Below, piece after piece: positions 34,331 through 45,699 of a stretch of 64,000 bases of DNA (position 1 is its first letter; each line of letters opens with the position of its first letter). Both the position numbers and the translations under genes were made by a program. The stretch comes from Acanthococcus lagerstroemiae (taxonomy: Eukaryota; Arthropoda; Insecta; Hemiptera; Eriococcidae). Under the pieces are notes generated by a model, which searched no databases, was not told the origin of the DNA, and was given only the letters and a program-made list of their open reading frames with translations. The stretch spans positions 23,950,499-24,014,498 of the forward strand of contig CM063107.1 in NCBI GenBank assembly GCA_031841125.1, read 5' to 3'.

Positions 34331-34724
34331 ATAACAAAAATTTTCAAGGAGAGATACTTCGTGCTAATGATATTCAAATACAACTGATGCCGACGAAATT
34401 TGAAATCTCTAGAGTAACTGAGCCCAAAAATGTATATCGATTTTGATTGGCTTTGAATACGGAGTGGGGCTGTGGGATAACAACCGCCCAACCAGAGATA
34501 CGTACGTCGTAGAAAAAATGCCTTCGATTGGACGCGTATATTGTAAATAAAATTCCCCAAATTCGTATTGCGACAGGTATAAGGGTGGCGAAGACAATGG
34601 TCCAGCTGTCTCACAGTGATAGAGAAAATCAAACGATTGTGATATATTGATAGCTGAAAGGGAATCCGTTAGCCGGGAGGGGTACAACCGCATTTCGACA
34701 AAGCTGAAAACAAGTCAACAAAAT

Positions 34725-34862
34725 TTCCGAATCCTGGTTAAGCCGGGGAATTTCAAAACTACCTGCCAAGTCATGACCTTTACGCGGTATGGTTCCGATT
34801 CTTGGTCAGGCCGGGGAATTTTGGAACTACCTGCTCCAGTCGTGACCTTCACAAGGTATGGA
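34725..34862. repeat. two-copy 68-bp tandem duplication
   Basis: CCGAATCCTGGTTAAGCCGG at 34727 and CCGATTCTTGGTCAGGCCGG at 34795 start two diverged units, each ending in GTGACCTT..GGTATGG-like sequence. The surrounding frames on both strands are unassigned. Confidence 0.75.
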
Positions 34863-36470
34863 AATAATTTTGGCGTACAGTGTGTCCAAAAAAATCTAGC
34901 TCGAAACAAATTCCGCTACTCATACTAAGAACGTATCATTCGGGAAAGGATGGAAATTCTCTCGAACACTGAAACATTAAAATCAATTGGAAAAATTTCC
35001 CTCAGTGGAGAACATTTTTAAAAAATCGGGAAATCAGTGAGCAAATTTCTAAGACCATTAGCTTTTTACTTTTGTTCTATTGGGGGCATTGCCATCCGTC
35101 AGAAAAATCGGGAAAAGGTAATTTTTTGAGTTGGCAACGAGCTTCTTGCAATCACTTTTTTTCTCTTTTCTTCCAACCATTTTTTCAGTAATTGACTGCA
35201 AAGTGCGTTCGTGTTGTTGATGAGAACTATTCATCCCACCTTCGAAAACTGGAAGTATGAGTTCAGCATATTTGGGGGTCGATAAGAATAATTCTTCATT
35301 TTGAAAAATCAGAATTTCGAATATTTTTCAAATAAGAAGACGGAGGGATTAGTGTACGGGCTTCTTTAATCCGAGCAACCTCGAATTTTGCAGGATTTTT
35401 TATTTCACTTTATTGGTATCAACTGAGAGGGGACAGAGATTAGTGTAGCCATTTGCATAATTTTTCATCGGCTGATTCTGTTTCACAATTTTTACCGCAT
35501 ATTTAATTTCAAAGTACCATAATTAAGCCTGTGGACATGTTTAGCATATCTGTCTAAAAACTTTCAAGTAAATGGGGTGAAGTTTGACAAGAAATAGCTG
35601 AGACACGCTGAAGAAGGGTGAGAAAAGTCTTCCATAAAAAAACAGTTTTTCTACCATTAGGAAATCATTTATAGGATGAAAAAAGGTCTTATGTAAATTT
35701 TTAAATCAGATTCGAAAACAGCACGAAAATTCGGTTCCAGATCACCATTTTTTCCCCTTCGATGTATAAGTTCTACATTTTGTCCTTTTTGGCCTTTCAA
35801 AGCGTTCAAAAAGACACGTTCAGGAGTAACAATAGTTCCATTACAATTTCAGTGTCAGATGTGACATCCGCAAGAAAATCTAATGAAAGCTGTATTTTCT
35901 TAGAAATATTAACAATGAAAAAATTGAACTTGCACAATGTCCTCGGAGGCCATTAAGCGAAAAAATTTCGCTCAAATATACCCATAACTGGAAGGAAAAT
36001 ACGTGTCTCTACGCTGAGATTTAAGATCAACTTTTTCAAGGTTGCAGTCATGTTATGGAACCCATCTGCCAATCACCCGCCTCGATTATGTTGGCAATTC
36101 AAGTTTGGGGGTAAAATGATACTACTGTCCTAGCTTCACGAGTAGATGACAATTGTCCACTCCCCCCAGTTCCGGTTCCACTGCACACTTTCAAGCTCAA
36201 ATGGCTGACAGTTTGTTGAGGTTTAGCAGGCTTAAAAGGCAGAGGGACATACAGGCTTTCGAAACTTCGTATGTGTTTATGGCAAACTCGATAGCTTTAA
36301 GCCTTCAAGTTCAAGTACATACGCATACGCACTAAGCTGACAAATTCCACGATTTGTTTCGTTAGGAATTCAATTACATTTCACATACATCAGAGGTTGG
36401 CTGGAGCATAAAGAAAGGTCTTACCGAAGCCAACTAGGGAAGTTCCTTCTACTTATGGCATATACATCTG
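34863..36470. other. 1.6 kb interval, nothing recognised
   Basis: AT-rich DNA without a recognisable domain, repeat or RNA gene. Confidence 0.45.
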
Positions 36471-36820
36471 CAGGGACGTACCGAAGAGTTTTTCCTGGAG
36501 AGAGGAATTAGTGAGAGTCCCAACTGACTCAACTAAAAATTTTCAAGTATCGAAGCAAAAAACAAACCTTTTTTGACTGGTTGGATTTTTCCAACTGACT
36601 CAACTAAAAATTCCCAAATATCAAAGCAAAAGAAAAAAACTTTGACTTGATGGATTTTACCAATTTTTCAACTTAATTTCCAAATATCAGAGCAAAAAAG
36701 ATTGACTAGTTGGATTTTCTCAACTCCGTTTGACTGAAGTGGTAACTTTTCCCAACTGCTGAGTGAAAAGTTCCTACAAGGGGAGGGGGGAGTTGCCCCT
36801 CCCTTATCAGTACGTCCCTG
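36471..36820. mobile_element. hAT-like MITE with CAGGGACGTAC ends and internal 3x repeat
   Basis: CAGGGACGTACCGA at the left and CAGGGACGTACTGA on the other strand at the right form the ends. The flanking 8-mers TACATCTG and TACGTCTA agree at 6 of 8 positions. Inside, a segment of about 65-70 bp with CAACTGACTCAACTAAAAAT, AAATATCAAAGCAAAA and TTGGATTTT is repeated about three times. It carries no transposase. Confidence 0.8.
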
Positions 36821-38109
36821 TACGTCTAAATTTCTTGCGATTTCTGCCACATGAGTCGGTTTAAAATCGAGTATAACAAAACGGACAACGCTCGATTACA
36901 AAGTACCAGTTACGACTCTATTAGATGAGGCGAAGTCGGTGCTGCATTCGTGATCGATAATTAAACGCGCGGTAATTACGTTAAGTACCGTTAATTAATT
37001 GGCACGTAGACACCGATCCAAAGCTTCGCTAGCAGGTATAATCTCATCGATAGTAACGATCACTTTTATACCCAGTTAATGTTCGCAGAGATCAGGAAAA
37101 AGAATTTTTAAATCTTGTAGATAGAAATCGTACAGTTAGGCAGGTATAATTATCTCTTTCCTCCGTACGATCACACACGGGTAATCGCGAAATTCGTGTG
37201 TTTTTGACGGAAACCGGACGTTAATTCGTCGTGACTTTCAGGCAGCTCATCTGGACGAAGACTAATTTTTACGCGAATAAAGTGTTCAACGTGAATCGAG
37301 TACAGGTATTCGTCGGCCCCGTGAACCGAACGCCTAATTATCATCGTAATTTGGCAGTTTCTTTGATTACAACAAAAGTTTTCTTTGTCATCCTCTGTTG
37401 GTGAATGCTAGGTAGTATTCATCAGATCAACGGAGACTCCTTCCCGTATTTACCCACGGACCTACACATGTTTCCGGAAACACCTTCTCGTTTCGTTGAT
37501 CCCATCTTTCATTTTAGATGATTTCTGCATGAAATTACTCGTGTGTTATCGTCATCCGTCATTGTGTTCATAGTGTCGGCGACTTTATCGACTGCGAACT
37601 GAAAAATACGTAATGGACGTCGAATTACTTGAGACCGCTGGAACTCAGAAAGATCCAACTTCACTAAAGCCCTTTTTATTCATTTAGCAAAGTCAGACTC
37701 GACGTTTTCTCCAGCAACCATTCTGGAAATTTTACGATACGTTATTTTCGTTAGGTACTCGTCTCAAAATACACGTTTTCATTGTGACACTTCAACCCAT
37801 CGACACAGTAACTAAGGGTGGGAAAGGGAGCACATGCTTCAGCAACTTAGTCTATTCATCAAAAATCAGGCTGAAACAATGAAAAAATCATAGTTGAGAA
37901 AGGGGGAAAAATTGGTTACTACCTCCTTTCAGGACCGCCAAGAAGCCTCCTCGCAACATATTCGACTATGAATATAAACTTCTTTCACAAAAAAAAAAAA
38001 AAAAGTATCCAGAAATGATCAAACACATCCCAAGATCACAGTCACATTTTTATAAATTAAATTAAATAAAACGAAAATAACATAATAAGCTACTTGATTG
38101 GCCTTTCTG
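36821..38109. other. 1.3 kb interval, nothing recognised
   Basis: This stretch looks single-copy and is less repetitive than the surroundings. Reading frames are short, with a poly-A run near 37990. It could be unique host intron or intergenic sequence. Confidence 0.4.
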
Positions 38110-38560
38110 CTTCTGCGGCGGCTCCAAAACGGAAGACAGAGTAGGTGGTGGATACTTCATCGATACCTAACTGCAAAACTTCAACCTACCATCAACTGTC
38201 GATCCCATTCTTACCGTGCAAATGGCGATATACCAAACTGTCTTACCAGCCTACCTAATAAAAACACCAACAAAAGCACAGACTTGAGTATCTCTAAGCC
38301 GACTCCAAAAACCTAGTATAACTCGTATCATCACCAGTTATTGAATATTCACCTTATATCACCTACAACAAAAACAGACATAAACATCAAGTTTCTCTGG
38401 GTTTCAGCACGTAATCGAATTACTCGAGACGAAGTTGTCGACACAGTAGCTAAAACTGAATTCCTAGTCAACCTAAAAATTCGTCCAGCAGCAGACCTCA
38501 AGAAAGTCATTCTCAAAAGCCTGGATAAATTCCAGTTGACTGACATGTACTCGTAAATCC
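38110..38560 (+). pseudogene. LINE RNase H domain remnant
   Basis: GSKTEDRVGGGYFIDT at about 38118-38167 matches the first active-site region of LINE RNase H (DGSKTEDG-type). KFLWVSARNRITRDEVVDTV at 38390-38452 matches the W-V-x-(G/S)H-x-G-I-x-G-N-E-x-(A/V)D region, with the usual His replaced by Arg. Several stops and frame changes separate the two. RNase H removes the RNA strand from the RNA-DNA hybrid during LINE replication. This copy is dead. Flanking parts of the element were not identified, and clade (R1/Jockey/I group) is uncertain. Confidence 0.7.
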
Positions 38561-39759
38561 TCCAAGTTACACAAAAAACATATCGGAGCACATTTTACAT
38601 TATTGGAAAATCAGCAACCGGCATATCTCGCACCAGTGGACTAATATCTTGATAAAAACAGTTGGACAGTGTTGCCATATCACGAAGGAACAACTTTTGC
38701 TGTACGTTTTAATACAGCCTAAAGCATAGCAGTCAAGTTCGGTACATTGGGCCTTATGTTGTGGATCCGGGCCTTATTGGGCTCATCTACCTTCTGCAAT
38801 AAAATTTGTTTTTTCCCACATGAAAATGTAGTATTATAGACGAAGAAGCATATTTAGCTTTAGTTTATTATTTTAGTGCATTCATAGCAAATGGGGATGG
38901 GAGGAGGGGGGAAGGTAATTTATTTTCAGATTTCGATTTGTTAGACACCCTGTGTACGTGTATTGCGAGTTAAGTGTATGGTGCAGTGCTACTAATTGCG
39001 GTATCACATGACGCCAATTCGTTTACAGATTTTTTATAACTACTAGTATAAATATGTGGCAGTTTTTATAAAAAGTAGTAACTTTGTCGATCCGACGAAT
39101 TTTGAGTTACGGACAGTGCGTAATAGGGAAATGAATGCCCATTCCAACGAGCCATCGGCGAGATTTGTAGCGTTTTTTGTTCCGGTGATACAAGGGGTCA
39201 AAGATGAGTGTAAGGAGAAGGCACAAAAACACGTTCTTGGGAAAAACGCGTTTAAAGTTAGACACACCTTTTTCTCCCACTCCGTCAAGCGGCCCTAACT
39301 CGCCGCGGAATCACATTACCAGCCTCGACGAGGGCTTGTTGGAAAGGTAATTTTTCACTCTTCTGCGTGGTAACAATTCAGAACATCGGATTTATTCGTG
39401 AGCTCTGAAAAACCACAAGAAGCGAACGCAGACATTCGCATTCTTTTCTCATTCTCTATCATAATTCTCTTTCTCTCTCTCTCCCTCTTCTCTCTCATGC
39501 GCGTAAATTCTGTCTCTTCGTTATTGCGATGTTTTTTCTATAGAAATCAACCAAAATCTCAAAATTGATATTTTCGACCAAAAAATTTTGTTTTTCTTTT
39601 TTCGCGTTTTCTGAGACTTTGATTAATCGACAAAGTTACCCCTTTTCATAGAAACTTCCACATTATAATTATTGGCCGTTGAATTGGGGGGGGGGTAATT
39701 TTGATCATTTCTACTCCCACTCACAAAAAATTATGGTAAGTATTACCCGTCTACCCCCC
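38561..39759. other. interval with TC microsatellite and G-run, no gene recognised
   Basis: Overlapping frames of about 80 codons on both strands at 39043-39298 have no domain I know. A TCTC-rich microsatellite lies at about 39470-39500 and a run of ten G at about 39686-39695. Confidence 0.4.
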
Positions 39760-40592
39760 TCAGCAACGCCCATCCTCGCGATATCTAGCTGCTCTACACT
39801 CTTTGATCAGCTTTTTTACTTCTTGCAAGCAGGAGGTAGTAGCAGAGGGTGGTTTCTGGGCTGGTGTTGCTGCCTTGGCGGCTTCAATGATGGTTGACTG
39901 TAAGTGGTGTATTGCTATGTCGATGTCTTTGGCAGATTTGAGTGTGATACGGAGGTCGATTTTTGAGCTGATAGTCTCGCAAAAGTAGTCCCAGTTCGTA
40001 TTCTTTGAAGTTAGTTGGTGTCTCGGAGCTTTGCGGAGGATCACATTGCCAAGTGTAAGGAGAAGTGGGGAGTGATCAGAGGTGAGGTCTTCTAGATTTT
40101 GAAGTTCAACATAACCTCCGGAGATTCTCTGGGTGAGGAAGAAGTCTATACAGTCTGGCTTCTTGGTTGTGTCCGTGGGCCAGCACGTTGGAAGCCCATT
40201 GGAGTAGCAGCGTATGTGTCGGCTATTGATGACCTCGTAGAACGTCTTTCCTTTTGGAGTAATAATTCTCGAGCCCTACAATAGGTGTTTTGCGTTGTAG
40301 TCTCCCCCTGCGAGCACTTTTCCTCCCAGATGCGGAAAGAATCTGTCATACTCCGAGGGAGTAATTTGATGACGTGGTGAACAGTAGACAGAAGTGATAT
40401 TGACTTCTGTACCGGAGTGAAGGCGAGCGGAGATAATTGTAGTTCGTATTGCCAGAGTACAGAAAGCCTGGGTTTCATGGTGTTGTAGGTTTCTCTTGAC
40501 GTAGATCGCCGAACCACCATGTGATGCTCCACTAGGATGGTGACGACAGGTGTATAGGTTGTATCCCCTAATTTCAGCAGTGGCCCGCGATG
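39760..40592 (-). pseudogene. Jockey-like LINE endonuclease fragment
   Basis: Read on the minus strand, the frames give LRGYNLYTCRHHPSGASHGG, then NITSVYCSPRHQITPSEYDR, KVLAGGDYNAKH (the GGDYNAKH metal-site motif), CIDFFLTQRISGGYVELQNL, DLTSDHSPLLLTLGNVILRK (the SDH catalytic motif), and NWDYFCETISSKIDLRI of the linker before the reverse transcriptase. This is the EEP-type endonuclease that nicks target DNA. The start and the whole reverse transcriptase are missing. An in-frame TAG follows NAKHLL where relatives have Trp, and at least one frame change is present. It is adjacent to, but on the opposite strand from, an RTE-like tail at 40673. Confidence 0.85.
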
Positions 40593-40619
40593 TGAATTTT
40601 TTTTAATTCGATTTTTTTG

Positions 40620-40665
40620 GGGAGAGGGGCTATAGCCCCTTAGCCTCCTCTGGTTGCGCCCTTGT
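40620..40665. mobile_element. right end of a G-run MITE family
   Basis: GGGGCTATAGCCCCTTAGCC followed by TCCTCTGGTTGCGCCCTTG matches, in reverse complement, the start of a second copy near 49541 (AAGGGTGCAACCAGGGAGGC). The other end was not identified for either copy. Confidence 0.45.
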
Positions 40666-40669
40666 ATGT

Positions 40670-41000
40670 ATGCTGAAGATGTCGTTCGTGGATCGGGTGA
40701 CAAATATAGAAGTGCCCCAGAGGATGTTAAAGGAGACAGAACTGCTCCACACCATCTATCAAAGAAAACTAGAATACTATAGTCACCTCAATAGAAACAC
40801 CGAGAAATACCACATTTTCCGACTCATATTGCGCGGAAAGATGGAGGGCAGAAGAGGTGTTGGAAGAAGAAAGTCTTCATGGAAGTCTGATTTGAGGAGA
40901 GGGTTCAAATGTTCGCCAAAGGAATTATTCAAGGCCGCGGACGACAAAGTGAAGATAGCCATGATGATCACCAAACTTCGGATGAAGAAAAGGTGTAACC
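40670..41000 (+). pseudogene. RTE-like LINE C-terminal fragment
   Basis: The frame reads MSFVDRVTNIEVPQRMLKET, then RKLEYYSHLNRNTEKYHIFR, GKMEGRRGVGRRKSSWKSDL and ADDKVKIAMMITKLRMKK. This is the C-terminal module (SW-x-D-(R/K)-x-(T/R)NE..H..R..KY..GK-x-EG-x-R-x-xGR) that follows the reverse transcriptase in RTE-like elements, which binds nucleic acid. The frame stays open to 41242, but the family match ends near 41000 and the remainder is unassigned. It is 5'-truncated, as is usual for LINE insertions. Confidence 0.8.
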
Positions 41001-42990
41001 AAGAAAAATTTTTATTACGCTTTTTGAAGCTCTGCACAAACGGCCTGATAACTCTGCCTGGAAGTAGCGGAATTACCCCGAGTTGGTTTTACAGGATAGC
41101 TACAATATCTACATTACAAGGAGTCACGTTTCAGTGTTGCCACATGTTCTGTTTTTCTCTTGCGCTGCTAGAAGTAACGAAAACACATGTTCCAAGTCAC
41201 CCCCTTATTGCAAAGTCACCCAGTAACACGGTACTCAATTAGTCTATAGATATTTTTGATTTGTCCAAGATCGGGCCTGGAAATGATTTACCTTAACCGG
41301 GCCAGGCCGCACTATGGAAAAATTCCGAGCCGGATTATGGTAGAATATCAAGCCTGCATTCTACAATCCAAATTTGATTCTAAATGTACTGACAGGCGTC
41401 CGTGTCGCCAATAAGCTTAGTCTCGGATGCAGGTAGAATGTATAATCCATTCTTGAAAGCATTTCTATTCGGGTATTAGTTATGAAACTTCTCGGCATCT
41501 TAAATCATTACATGACGCCCGTAGTCGGGGAAATGAAGCCCACTAGCAAGAAGCAATTAAAGAGAATCAACTGGGAAACTGAGATGCACGTCTGGTCTGC
41601 CTCCGTATGTCTATGCAAGGACGCGAAATGCGATGCGATGCTCGCTGATCTTTCTCCGCCCAAGACGATAATCAATCCAGACTCGAAGAAATTGCCAATA
41701 AAATCGCTGGGTGAATTGGTTATCGCTATGCGTCCGCGAATTCTAATTTATAAGGTCTGCGTGAAGACGTTTTTTAATGATAGACGAATCCAGACACCAA
41801 AAAATTGCGTAACCTATTTTTTCCCTCCAAAATAACGTGTATTTTTTCGATTTGTGTACGCACGTTGTGTCCATCAATTACGCAAAAAACTGATAGTTGA
41901 AAAGGAGGGAAGAAAATAACAAGCGGCGAAAAGCCAGAACGTATAGTTTCGTGTGATGAAATCTGTACGACGATCTGGACGAATCCGTAGAGGTGCACCG
42001 GAATACGTGAGGTGAATAAAAATTGAGTTTATGGTATTATGATTTTAAAAGCGAGAACATATCTTTGCCAGCATTAACGATCAATAAAAATTGTTCCAAG
42101 ATAATTACGCGGCTGTAAAAATATGTACCACCGTAAAACCTGCGAACTAGCACGACTGATTAGTTTTTTTTTTTGAAATGAGGTTATAAGTGAAATAAAA
42201 AAAAAGGAAATTAATTATAGATTTCGTGAATTTACTGGATAACCGAAAAATTTTCGCGAGAGTCGGTGGGATTATAAATCCTCCTGCTCTGTGATGCACG
42301 TAACCGACTATTTAGCAGAAAATCGGAAATAAATGGATCACTATTGAGTGATACTCACATTGATTCTCCGATATTTTCACGATTCTCGTAACTGTACAAT
42401 CTTTTAAGGGAAATGAGATTCCTTCAAGGAGCGGAATCGTGAATACTAAGCGATTAGGTTCGTAGAAGTTTCGAGGATCAGGGCTTTAATTTTAAAGAAA
42501 ATAGAAAAATTTCTGGCCCTTATGCTTATTTTTAAAGTCTAGCTGCACTGGAGTACGTGTACTAATTGGATGTTTTTTGGTTTTCGGTTTTCTTGGGGGG
42601 GGGGGGGGTAAATTCCAGGGTTCCTTATGTAAACGTTTTGTATTTGCACCAGGTGAGAAAATGAAAGATCGCCGGCCTTGCCTTCAGTTTTCGAGATAAG
42701 CAATAAGCGAAGATATTGCTTGTTTCTTTTTCAAAGTCGCCGCAATTCATAGTGATCTGTGACATAAAAAATGGCATTCTGCTCGGTAAACATGCATTAA
42801 AAAATTCCTAATTTTTTAAAGTTTTGTGAAATTTTTTAAATGTTGGTATTTTGGTTGGTCGTGACAACTTTTGTGTGACCTGTTTTGAAATTCAGCAGCA
42901 GACAGTACACTAAACATGAACAGTAACCAATTATTCCACCTGTTGTCTAGATCTCAAATATGGAAGAGGCTACAAAAATTGAAAGTTGTG
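41001..42990. other. 2 kb interval; one unassigned 117-codon frame
   Basis: A plus-strand frame at 41482-41835 (MKLLGILNHYMTPVVGEMKP...) has several Cys but no domain I recognise. A run of about 13 G lies near 42596. Nothing else is supported. Confidence 0.3.
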
Positions 42991-43005
42991 CGCTTCAAAA
43001 GTTAT
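42991..43005. repeat. target-site duplication, left copy
   Basis: CGCTTCAAAAGTTAT here is repeated exactly at 44350-44364 and brackets the RTE-like LINE. It is next to the element's (TTA)n tail. Confidence 0.95.
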
Positions 43006-44349
43006 TATTATTATTATTATTGCCGCGTTGGACTGCTTAGCAATCCGTCCATTTTTGGGCAACCACCTCCACCACTCCCCTCCATTTGTTACGGTCTTGC
43101 GCTACCCCCATCCACCCCGTACCTACCGTTTTTTCCAGCATATCGCGCCAACGTACCAGTGGTCGTCCCTTTTTCCTTTTCTGATCGTATGGCACCCAAA
43201 TCGTCGCTTTTTGGCTCCATGTGTTATTTCTCCTAGCTATATGCCCCGCGTATTTGAGTTTATTCCTCGCTATTACGTAACCTATATCCATGATTCCCGT
43301 CTTTTCTTTTATATCCTTTATAGCTATTTTGTCTTTCAACTTCACACCTAAAATACTACGAAGCATCGAATATTGTGTCGTTTTTAGTCTTTTCAAGTCT
43401 TTTTGAGTGACTGCCCTCGTTTGAGAGCCATACGTCAATGTTGGTACTACACAACTTTGGAGTACTTTTAATTTGAGCGTTAGACTCATTTTACTTTTGA
43501 AAATCCCTTTTTTTATCCAATATGCCTTCCAGCCATTTGCTATGCGTTTGCTTATTTCCATGCTTGTCTTATTTTTTAATGTTAATACCTGACCTAAGTG
43601 CGTATATTCTGGCACTGTATCGATCGTAAGGTTGTCTAGCTGTACCGATGTAACTGAACTGTTAGTTGACATTATTTTGGTTTTGGTGAGATTCATTGTT
43701 AAACCAACTTCTTTACACGCCTCTCTTAGTTCTTTCACCATTTGAGTCAATTCCGTTTTATTTTTGCCTAAAACAACACAGTCATCGGCAAATCGGAGAT
43801 TGCTCAACATTTCTCCATTGATTCTTAGACCTTTATCCTCCCACTTCAAATTCCTAAACACCTGTTCCAGAACACAATTGAATATGTTGGGGGACAGGGG
43901 GTCACCCTGCCTTACTCTTTTACCTATTTTAAACGTTCTTCCTACTTTATCCGTTTTTACGTATGCCTTAGTGTGTGTGTATAAATTATGTAAGACCTGA
44001 ATATACTTTAGATGAACCCCCTGTTCCCCAAGCGCTTGCCAGGCCTTATCATGGTATATCGTATCGAAAGCTTTGTTGAAGTCTATAAATGCGATGTTTA
44101 ACTCAAAATCGTACTCTCGGGCTTTCTCTATGATTTGATTCAAAGTCTTGATATGATCTATTGTTGACCTTGCCTTTCTGAATCCGGCTTGTTCTGGCGG
44201 TTGCTGTTCATCCAACGTATTGTATATTCTCTCTTTTATAATTTTCATGAATACTTTTCCTACATTAGACGCCAGACTAATTGGCCTGTAATTGTTTAAA
44301 TTGAATCTGTCACCTTTCTTATGAAGTAGGATAATCTTTTGAAGCCTGT
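43006..44349 (-). mobile_element. 5'-truncated RTE-like LINE insertion, young
   Basis: The 1344-bp insertion lies between two identical 15-bp direct repeats. On the minus strand it begins inside the reverse transcriptase and ends in a short (TAA)n tail at 43022-43006. That combination of 5' truncation, simple 3' tail and target duplication is diagnostic of target-primed reverse transcription. Perfect duplications and an unbroken frame indicate recent arrival. Confidence 0.96.
43037..44347 (-). CDS. RTE-like reverse transcriptase, 5'-truncated but open
   Basis: The frame is open from the truncation point (RLQKIILLHKKGD near 44347), and the first internal Met is at 44248, giving 403 residues. 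Numbered from that Met, EQAGFRKARSTIDHIKTLNQ is at about 19-38, FIDFNKAFDTIYHDKAWQAL at 53-72, RVRQGDPLSPNIFNCVLEQV at 112-131 and the catalytic LRFADDCVVLG at about 150-160. Then follow LTYGSQTRAVTQKDLKRL, the Met-Leu-Arg-Ile-like segment SMLRSILGVKLKDKI, and the C-terminal module KLKYAGHIARRNN..KGRPLVRWRDML, ending WTDC. The enzyme would prime on nicked DNA and copy RNA. The endonuclease and the first fingers motifs are missing, and no promoter was carried along, so autonomous activity is unlikely. Confidence 0.95.
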   Translation of the reverse strand, partial: RLQKIILLHKKGDRFNLNNYRPISLASNVGKVFMKIIKERIYNTLDEQQPPEQAGFRKARSTIDHIKTLNQIIEKAREYDFELNIAFIDFNKAFDTIYHDKAWQALGEQGVHLKYIQVLHNLYTHTKAYVKTDKVGRTFKIGKRVRQGDPLSPNIFNCVLEQVFRNLKWEDKGLRINGEMLSNLRFADDCVVLGKNKTELTQMVKELREACKEVGLTMNLTKTKIMSTNSSVTSVQLDNLTIDTVPEYTHLGQVLTLKNKTSMEISKRIANGWKAYWIKKGIFKSKMSLTLKLKVLQSCVVPTLTYGSQTRAVTQKDLKRLKTTQYSMLRSILGVKLKDKIAIKDIKEKTGIMDIGYVIARNKLKYAGHIARRNNTWSQKATIWVPYDQKRKKGRPLVRWRDMLEKTVGTGWMGVAQDRNKWRGVVEVVAQKWTDC

Positions 44350-44364
44350 CGCTTCAAAAGTTAT
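44350..44364. repeat. target-site duplication, right copy
   Basis: Exact second copy of CGCTTCAAAAGTTAT. It marks the 5' truncation point of the inserted LINE. Confidence 0.95.
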
Positions 44365-44902
44365 ACCTAAATTTTATTATTAAAATTCTAAAACTGGTAA
44401 AGTACTGCCAATATCAAAAATAAATGACTTCGGTAAATGTTTGTTTTTTCCCATGTTCTACCCGTTGATTATCCTTAATAGTCCATATAAGTTAGCCCAA
44501 ATAAGAGTACAAAAAGGGAAAAGATCATAGAAAGCTGAAACTTGGTACATTGGTCTAATTAAGTATCCTGAATAACATACTAAAAGTCCCAACGAATCCG
44601 GTGCCGGCGTCGTCCCCTAAGGTGCAAAAATGGGGACGTAAAACAAGTTTTTTGCCTATATCACACTAAAATTTGAGTTTGAAAAAAAAAAGTTCCAACA
44701 GATGTGATATAAAATAAAAAAATACACAAAAAATATTCTTACAAATTTTTCCATAGAGTGCGTATTTGTTGAATAAATTAATATCAAGCGTTGAGAAGTT
44801 TTCTCCATGTGTACATTTAATGCAACTTATTGTAATTGATGCAATGTAGACTCGCGCACGCATGAATAGGTACATTAATTTCTATTTACTTTGTCAAACA
44901 AT

Positions 44903-45545
44903 ATATGTGTACATCCACGTCGAAAGGACCCACCTTGTCGATTTAGGAAGTACAGCCATTTTTATGAAAAATTATGAAAAAAACGAAAAATAGGGTTTTT
45001 AGCGTTTTGATCTATCAGCTGGCATAGAGGATCTTTTCGATTTCGTAGTTTTTCCGAGAGATAGCGCGCAAAACGTTGCGGATGAAAAAGGGCCCACTTT
45101 GTCGATACCCAGTTATTCAACTTTTTTCCCTCCGTACGGCCGAAATATGAAAAGGACCACTTGTCGATACTCGTTTTACATTGATTTCAATGTAAGAAGG
45201 CCCACTTTGTCTTGCACTCGTTGATGCACATTAATCGCTGCATTTTTGGGTAGACACCTTCTCTGTACCAGTTTACATCGAAATAAGTCCAAACTTTTCA
45301 TTTTAAACATAAAATGTTCGTAAAATATCGTTTTTTCAAAAAAATGTCTTACTCAAACTTTAAACACATTTTTCTCAAAACTACAATTTTTTAAGCTTTG
45401 ATGTCAAAAATTCCTAAAAATTTGAATTTTTGACTTAAAAACCTTGGTTTTGGCTTACTGTGACCAAAATTTATCCAAATATTACCCCCTGGCCTCAACT
45501 CCATACCGACAAGGTGGGCCCTTTCGACGTGGACGTACACATATT
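44903..45545. mobile_element. nested TIR element (GTGTACATCCACGTCGAAAG ends)
   Basis: The left end is ATATGTGTACATCCACGTCG then AAAGGACCCACCTTGTCG. The right end on the other strand is ATATGTGTACGTCCACGTCG then AAAGGGCCCACCTTGTCG. TA follows each side, possibly a TA target. Internally CCCACTTTGTCGATAC-like words recur four times between 45085 and 45215. It has no transposase. Confidence 0.75.
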
Positions 45546-45699
45546 ATACGGCTGAGGTCGATTGATCTGTGGCTGAAAAGGGGAAAAAAGGAAGAAAGAA
45601 AAGAGGAAAGAGGAGAAAAATTATTTTCAGGGAAGATGAAATTATTTGCAACCTTGAGGAAAAATGTTCCAGAGACATTGCTGCGAGTGATGTACAACT

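Noticed and set aside
33413..34632. Overlapping minus-strand frames of 71-154 codons with repeating ACLLHV
   Set aside because: They follow the satellite D unit exactly and shift frame between units, so they are repeat by-products.
39043..39298. About 80-codon frames on both strands that might be a small gene
   Set aside because: Mutually antisense frames of similar length without domain, splice or promoter support.
41482..41835. 117-codon frame as a host gene
   Set aside because: No known domain and no supporting exon structure. It is listed only as unassigned.
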